A DNA stretch of 18,453 nt from Veillonella sp. GTDB lineage: Bacteria; Bacillota; Negativicutes; Veillonellales; Veillonellaceae. Where the stretch lies: assembly GCA_022737715.1 (NCBI GenBank), contig JAIITD010000022.1:1-18453 (forward strand). Reading direction: 5' to 3'. The notes under the pieces are model-generated. The model saw only the letters and a program-made list of their open reading frames with translations. It ran no database searches and was not told the DNA's origin. The translations under genes were made by a program, and so were the position numbers. Below, piece after piece: positions 14,166 to 18,453 of the stretch. The first letter of the stretch is position 1, and each line of letters begins with the position of its first letter.

Positions 14166-14183
14166 AATGAAGGGCTGTTATAA

Positions 14184-15227
14184 TTATTGCCCATCTTTTT
14201 GTACATATTGTGCTAATCCATCACGAATAGCTTCACGTACATCGAACACCAATGATGCTGGTGATAATACTTTCACACTTTGCATATATTGTAGTGCCCA
14301 ATATTTGAAGGCCTCTCGATTGACATGAACACGACACTCCACCTTTTGAGGCGTCTCATTTATGAATTTTACATTTCCATCAAACCAATCAAGAATTTGG
14401 TTAACGATACTGCGTTTAGCTTCAAATATTACCGTTACGGATTCACCACCAAACATATAGATATGTTCCTTCATGTAGGCCTCTACATCAAAGGTATTTT
14501 GATTCTGATAGCCTTGGATATCCCGCAATGGTTTACGGCGAATATCCAGTAACTTAATGTTACCAATACGATCCACACGGAGTGTAGACATGTCATCATG
14601 GTTATCGTGATTTCCTACCAAGTAGTAGAAACCACGACTAGATACTAATTGGTAGGGATTAAAAATATAATTTCGTTCATTACCTGCATAATCAAGATTA
14701 GGATATAATTTATTATCCGTACTAGGCTGATAATAGACTAACGAAATTTTTCTCCCTTCCGTCACCGCTTTTTCAATGAGATCAATATTTAGGAATAGGT
14801 CCTGACTTCTCACAAGAGAATCAGATGTACTCTTAATTTGTTTTCCATGGGATTTAAAATAACGACCGCCCAAAGCAGATACCTTATCAATCAAATCTTT
14901 ACGCTGATTTGCACTAATATGACGTGACGCTAATAGGCCATCAATTAACAAATGTAACTCGGCCTCTTCAAAGGGATGAATCATATAAAAATTAGTACGA
15001 CGAATCGATCCATCTGTACCTAGTGCGGATTCTTCACACTCAATATTAAAATTACCAGATTCATATAAATCATTTAGATGACGACCTAAGGTTTTACGAT
15101 CTACTGTCAATTCATATTTCTTCGCTAAGATGCTACGAATTTCCTCTTGAGATAATGTATGATTTGCATCTGTTTCATCTCGTAGGATTTCTAGTATATA
15201 TACTAGTACTGCCTTTTTAGATGCCAT
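14184..15227 (-). CDS. WYL-domain transcriptional regulator (347 aa)
   Basis: The N-terminal winged helix-turn-helix spans about residues 1-65 (VDRKTLGRHLNDLYESG as recognition segment). A linker helix region near 85-135 is followed by a WYL domain near 150-235 with the landmark YLVG block (GFYYLVGNHDN, 199-209, where the family Trp is Tyr201) and LRVDRI, then a WCX-like C-terminal domain near 260-335. WYL regulators sense ligands, often nucleotides or nucleic acids, and many control stress or defence genes. AAAAGGAGC before the ATG sets the start. It is a single gene, convergent with putP, with an upstream inverted repeat that could be its own operator. Its targets cannot be inferred from the neighbours. 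Confidence 0.9.
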   Translation of the reverse strand: MASKKAVLVYILEILRDETDANHTLSQEEIRSILAKKYELTVDRKTLGRHLNDLYESGNFNIECEESALGTDGSIRRTNFYMIHPFEEAELHLLIDGLLASRHISANQRKDLIDKVSALGGRYFKSHGKQIKSTSDSLVRSQDLFLNIDLIEKAVTEGRKISLVYYQPSTDNKLYPNLDYAGNERNYIFNPYQLVSSRGFYYLVGNHDNHDDMSTLRVDRIGNIKLLDIRRKPLRDIQGYQNQNTFDVEAYMKEHIYMFGGESVTVIFEAKRSIVNQILDWFDGNVKFINETPQKVECRVHVNREAFKYWALQYMQSVKVLSPASLVFDVREAIRDGLAQYVQKDGQ

Positions 15228-15269
15228 GGAAAGCTCCTTTTACAATATACTTATACTAACTAACAACAA

Positions 15270-15293
15270 AATATGGCCTACTATGACCATATT
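15270..15293 (-). promoter_or_regulatory. Candidate operator in the WYL regulator leader
   Basis: AATATGG (15270-15276) and CCATATT (15287-15293) form a perfect 7-bp inverted repeat with a 10-base spacer. That centre-to-centre distance is compatible with a dimeric winged-helix protein. It lies downstream of the likely start site, where binding would block transcription, suggesting autoregulation. Inference from geometry only. Confidence 0.4.
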
Positions 15294-15322
15294 GATACAT
15301 GTACACAAAATCACTCATACAA

Positions 15323-15333
15323 AGTATATCATA
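15323..15333 (-). promoter_or_regulatory. Candidate -10 of the WYL regulator gene
   Basis: Overlapping TATACT (15323-15328) and TATGAT (15328-15333) on the minus strand. TGAAGT at 15346-15351 is a weak -35 at 17 bases from TATACT. The rest of 15334-15450 is AT-rich with no gene. Confidence 0.35.
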
Positions 15334-15449
15334 AAAGTCATGTTTACTTCATGTATTTTTCATTCATTTCTTCATCTTTCCTATATCTTTTATGCAACTT
15401 AACATAACAAAATGTAATATTTATAAAATAAAAAGAAAATATTGAACAT

Positions 15450-15491
15450 AAAAATAAAGGCTAATTCTATATATTGAGAATTAGCCTTTAT
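15450..15491 (-). terminator. Rho-independent terminator of the methyltransferase gene
   Basis: A 15-bp perfect stem, 15454-15468 with 15477-15491, and an 8-base loop. On the minus strand it is followed by TTTTTATG. It lies 45 bases past the stop at 15537. Being a perfect repeat it may also stop plus-strand transcription. Confidence 0.82.
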
Positions 15492-15536
15492 CTATACCCT
15501 ATCGCACATTATTATCGTGCTACACGGGAAAGAAAC

Positions 15537-17126
15537 TTATTTAATTTTATTTTCTAAATAGCCTAATGTTTCCATGCGTTTCGTCAATTCAGCATAGAAT
15601 GCCTCAGCCATAGCCGTTTGATTCTTTGCCTGACCAGCTTGCGCACCACCAAAGATATTCTTCTTAATCGCGTTAACGATAGTAGATTTTGCCTTTGGTT
15701 TATTGAGGATTTCCATAAACATCAAATCTTCATGGGATAGATTTTCTACGGCTTCATTTTCAGAGGTAGCCCCATACATGATGTCTGTACCAGATTCAAC
15801 TAAAGCTTTCACAAACTTAGTAAATCTAGCAGGCACAAAGGATTGGCCCTCCATATAGTAAGCTTTCGGATGTGGATGTTTCAAGAAACGTAAGCCACCG
15901 CGTACAATATGTTCTGCCATCGCAACATATAACGCATTAACAGCGGCTTCTAAGCTTTCATCATCGCCCTTAGCAGCATCATTAGCCGCTTTCACAATGG
16001 CTAAAGCCTCGATCATATTAAACTGACCACCATCCTTGATAATGGACTGGAATGTATCGCGCACGATATCATTTTCAAACATGGACAATGCTTCTTCATT
16101 GAAGAGAATTGTATAGGTAAAGCTGTTAATAATGGTTCGCATAGGTACGGAATTTACAAGTTCAGGATTTCCCATGTCGTAAGTTACAGCTTCTGCGTGC
16201 TTAGCCTTACATATAATAGATTTTCTAAAGGTCGTATCTAGCATAAAATCTAAATACTGCTCTTGAGCTACATGGTCATTAGGGGCGAGTTTATCTAGGG
16301 TATCCGCAATATCAGCATCAAAGCTACGCACCATAGACAGAGTTAAATCAGCATCACATAGGTATGCCAAATTATGAGCTGCCAAATGGTCATTAAATTG
16401 ATAGAAATATACAGGGTCATTGTTTGGCTCTAAATGATCGTGACCAACATAGTATTCATCTTTTTGCATAACAGAACGAAGAGCACCTAAGAATTTACTG
16501 TTTCGTTCCTTTAGATTGTCATATTTTAAAATTTGACTACCTACGATACTGCCAATTGTTTTGCCATGCAGAACCTTTTCCTTGTGATTAAACTGAGTTT
16601 TATCACGGTTACTGAACATCATCAATTGACGTACTTCTTCCATCGTATGCCAACCAGGATATGTGTTATACGACACATAGGCAATGCCATCCTCAGCTAA
16701 ATGTTCATCAATAAGGCGCAACAATGCCTCTTTGACACCGTCATCGACCCAAGAATATACACCATGAGCAATAATATAATCAAATGTACCTATTTCACTG
16801 CCAATAGATGCGATGTCTGATTGAATAAGGGATACATTGGTTAAACCTGCATTAGCGATAACTTCATTGCCCTTTTCTACTTGTTCTTGTGAAAGCTCTA
16901 TACCTACGAAGGTTGCATCTGGATTAAATAATGCTTGGGAGATAATATTGCCACCATAGGTTGCGCCTAACTCTAGCACTCTAGCAGTTTTAGGGTTCGG
17001 TGCTGCAACGCCCACGAGAGCTGCATAGGCTTCAAGAGTGGCTGGTGTAGTATATGGGAATGGCATTGATTTATAGCCTAATTCACTATAAATGGTTTGT
17101 TGTACGTCATTTGTATTCGCAGTCAT
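15537..17126 (-). CDS. SAM-dependent methyltransferase with regulatory domain (529 aa)
   Basis: The N-terminal class I methyltransferase fold has motif I VLELGATYGGN (50-60), an acidic ribose-binding Glu77 in VGIELS, Asp104 in QSDIAS and FDYIIAHGVYSWV (115-127). This is followed by the methyltransferase regulatory domain type (Pfam PF10119 in my recognition) with YVSYNTYPGWHTMEEVRQLM and a mostly helical C-terminal half. Proteins of this architecture include protein-lysine methyltransferases of Rickettsia outer-membrane proteins, so a surface-protein substrate is conceivable in a diderm, but that is speculative. The start is set at ATG 17124-17126 (MTANTNDV) because AGAGGA lies six bases upstream. 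The frame is open 19 codons further, but those codons overlap the palindrome and lack a ribosome binding site. It is a single-gene unit. Confidence 0.88.
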   Translation of the reverse strand: MTANTNDVQQTIYSELGYKSMPFPYTTPATLEAYAALVGVAAPNPKTARVLELGATYGGNIISQALFNPDATFVGIELSQEQVEKGNEVIANAGLTNVSLIQSDIASIGSEIGTFDYIIAHGVYSWVDDGVKEALLRLIDEHLAEDGIAYVSYNTYPGWHTMEEVRQLMMFSNRDKTQFNHKEKVLHGKTIGSIVGSQILKYDNLKERNSKFLGALRSVMQKDEYYVGHDHLEPNNDPVYFYQFNDHLAAHNLAYLCDADLTLSMVRSFDADIADTLDKLAPNDHVAQEQYLDFMLDTTFRKSIICKAKHAEAVTYDMGNPELVNSVPMRTIINSFTYTILFNEEALSMFENDIVRDTFQSIIKDGGQFNMIEALAIVKAANDAAKGDDESLEAAVNALYVAMAEHIVRGGLRFLKHPHPKAYYMEGQSFVPARFTKFVKALVESGTDIMYGATSENEAVENLSHEDLMFMEILNKPKAKSTIVNAIKKNIFGGAQAGQAKNQTAMAEAFYAELTKRMETLGYLENKIK

Positions 17127-17151
17127 AATATCCTCTATCATTAAAAACATA

Positions 17152-17167
17152 TATTGTATAAACAATA
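17152..17167 (-). promoter_or_regulatory. Palindromic candidate operator before the methyltransferase gene
   Basis: TATTGT-ATAA-ACAATA is a 6-4-6 perfect inverted repeat located between the -10 box and the ribosome binding site, about 28 bases downstream of the -10. The position suits a repressor site or a leader hairpin. Confidence 0.4.
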
Positions 17168-17194
17168 CATGAATAATACACATATATACTATCT

Positions 17195-17203
17195 ATTATA
17201 CCA
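17195..17203 (-). promoter_or_regulatory. Extended -10 promoter of the methyltransferase gene
   Basis: TGGTATAAT on the minus strand (TATAAT at 17195-17200) is a consensus extended -10; no good -35 is seen. It gives a leader of about 60 bases. Confidence 0.5.
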
Positions 17204-17246
17204 AAATCATGCGTACTATACACCTATTCATAAGGATGATAGATGC

Positions 17247-17277
17247 AAAAGAGGCATCCTCATTGAGGATGCCTCTT
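17247..17277 (-). terminator. Rho-independent terminator of nifJ
   Basis: A 13-bp perfect stem, AAGAGGCATCCTC (17249-17261) with its complement (17265-17277), and a 3-base loop. On the minus strand it is followed by TTTTGC. It begins 24 bases past the nifJ stop codon. Confidence 0.87.
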
Positions 17278-17301
17278 GTATATGCAGTTTAGAGAAATTA
17301 A

Positions 17302-18453
17302 TTATTTAACTTCGTCAAAACCTTTTTGTAAGCGAACATAGCTTAAGCGACGTTCTTTAGCGTCTTCTTCACATTTAGCGAATAATTCTTCTGCAGCGTC
17401 AGGAGCAGCTTTCGCCAAGGAAGCGTAACGAACTTCACCTTTAAGGAAGTTTTGGAATTCGTCGTAGTTGCCTTCTTTGGAATCCAACGAGAATGGGTTT
17501 TTACCTTCAGCTTTAAGTTGAGGGTTGTATCTGTAAAGATCCCAGTAACCACAAGCAACTGCTTTGCGTTGTTCTTCTTGAGCTTTACCCATACCAGCTT
17601 TGATACCATGGTTGATACATGGGCTGTAAGCGATGATCAAGGAAGGACCTGGATAAGCTTCAGCTTCTGTAACAGCTTTCATCAATTGGTTTTTGTCTGC
17701 GCCCATAGCTACTTGTGCTACGTATACATAACCATAAGACATAGCCATCATGCCAAGGTCTTTCTTCTTAGTACGTTTACCAGATGCTGCGAATTGAGCA
17801 ACTGCTGCTTCATGAGTAGATTTGGAGGATTGACCACCAGTGTTGGAGTATACTTCAGTATCGAATACCCAGATGTTGATGTCTTCGCCAGAAGCTAATA
17901 CATGGTCAACACCGCCGAAACCGATATCGTATGCCCAACCGTCACCACCGAAGATCCAGTGAGAACGTTTGATTAAGAATTGTTTCTTTTCAAGGATTTC
18001 TTTCAATTCTGGAGTTGTAGCACCTTCAGCTTCGATTGCTGCTACCAAACGTGCGGAACGTTGACGAGTAGCTGCGCCAAGGTTAGCGAATTCAATCCAT
18101 TGTTCCAATGCTTCTTTCAATTCGCCAGATGCTGTTTCAACAGCTTTCTTAGCTACTTCAAGCAATTGTTCACGGATTTTCTTAACGCCGATGTACATAC
18201 CATAGCCGTATTCAGCATTATCTTCGAACAAGGAGTTCGCCCAGGAAGGACCTTGACCTTCTTGGTTAGTTGTGTATGGAGAAGCTGGCATGGAAGCACC
18301 CCAAATGGAGGAACAACCAGTAGCATTCGCAATCATCATACGATCGCCGAACAATTGAGTTAACAATTTAGCGTATGGAGTTTCACCACAACCTGCACAA
18401 GCACCAGAGAATTCGAACAATGGTTGTTCAAATTGGGAACCTTTAACAGTTTC
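17302..18453 (-). CDS. nifJ: Pyruvate:ferredoxin oxidoreductase, C-terminal part (383 aa shown)
   Basis: The last 383 residues of a single-chain enzyme of about 1,170 residues that oxidatively decarboxylates pyruvate to acetyl-CoA and reduces ferredoxin; the rest lies beyond the window edge. The fragment holds the thiamine-diphosphate domain (GDGWAYDIGFGG near residues 170-181, NTGGQ near 204-208). It also holds the proximal 4Fe-4S cysteines Cys19 and Cys22 (GACAGCGETPY), Cys47 (ATGCSSIWG) and Cys279 (SPCINHG), whose spacing of 3, 25 and 232 fits the known cluster of Desulfovibrio PFOR (3, 25, 231). The frame runs through the edge with no start codon; a TTG at 18418-18420 is an internal Leu. 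The enzyme is oxygen-sensitive, fitting an anaerobic fermenter. A terminator follows. Confidence 0.97.
   Translation of the reverse strand, partial: ETVKGSQFEQPLFEFSGACAGCGETPYAKLLTQLFGDRMMIANATGCSSIWGASMPASPYTTNQEGQGPSWANSLFEDNAEYGYGMYIGVKKIREQLLEVAKKAVETASGELKEALEQWIEFANLGAATRQRSARLVAAIEAEGATTPELKEILEKKQFLIKRSHWIFGGDGWAYDIGFGGVDHVLASGEDINIWVFDTEVYSNTGGQSSKSTHEAAVAQFAASGKRTKKKDLGMMAMSYGYVYVAQVAMGADKNQLMKAVTEAEAYPGPSLIIAYSPCINHGIKAGMGKAQEEQRKAVACGYWDLYRYNPQLKAEGKNPFSLDSKEGNYDEFQNFLKGEVRYASLAKAAPDAAEELFAKCEEDAKERRLSYVRLQKGFDEVK

Noticed and set aside
17452..17898. Plus-strand open frame of 148 codons opposite nifJ
   Set aside because: It is the antisense shadow of a strongly conserved enzyme and has no ribosome binding site or homology-like motif. 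The same reasoning removes the opposite-strand frame at 17980-18363.
1..18453. CRISPR array, tRNA, rRNA, insertion sequence or phage integrase
   Set aside because: No regularly spaced repeats, cloverleaf sequence, rRNA-like stretch, transposase motif or terminal repeat pair was seen on reading through.

Overview
The window is an AT-rich bacterial chromosome segment. Gene content and protein style point to an anaerobic, diderm member of the Negativicutes, most likely Veillonella or a close relative. The pointers are a pyruvate:ferredoxin oxidoreductase at the right edge, a Bacillus-type thymidylate synthase, lipoprotein signal peptides and strong AGGAGG-type ribosome binding sites. The genus is an inference from recognition; no search was run.

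Left part (1-5150) looks like an accessory region. It holds the first codons of a minus-strand gene, a 142-residue membrane protein, a plus-strand cluster of two tandem paralogous lipoproteins and a Yip1-like membrane protein, then a gene-poor stretch with decayed sequence. Next is a minus-strand group: a formylglycine-generating-enzyme-like (FGE-like) protein that lacks the usual catalytic cysteine end, a frameshifted gene remnant, and a small two-helix membrane protein. The spacing (overlapping ends, a 15-base gap) makes that group look like one transcription unit. It resembles the toxin-tip and immunity-gene debris of polymorphic toxin loci, but that reading is a hypothesis.

Middle part (5180-12370) is core metabolism and DNA maintenance, all on the minus strand. 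First is an aldehyde dehydrogenase with its own promoter and terminator. Then comes a tight cluster transcribed recQ, thyA, folA, tex. thyA and folA are 9 bases apart and folA and tex share a base, which couples dTMP synthesis and folate recycling with a helicase and an RNA-binding Tex protein. One terminator closes the cluster.

Right part (12370-18453) has a plus-strand sodium/proline symporter (putP) divergent from recQ. It converges on a minus-strand WYL-type regulator over a bidirectional terminator. Two further minus-strand genes follow: a SAM methyltransferase with a methyltransferase regulatory domain, and the C-terminal third of pyruvate:ferredoxin oxidoreductase (nifJ), cut by the window edge. 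Each has its own clean hairpin terminator.

No tRNA, rRNA, CRISPR array, insertion sequence or phage gene was recognised. The most interesting material is the 3.1-5.1 kb cassette, the paralogous lipoprotein cluster, a 35-bp near-perfect palindrome in front of the Yip1-like gene, and a promoter/hairpin module that occurs in two copies about 4.5 kb apart.
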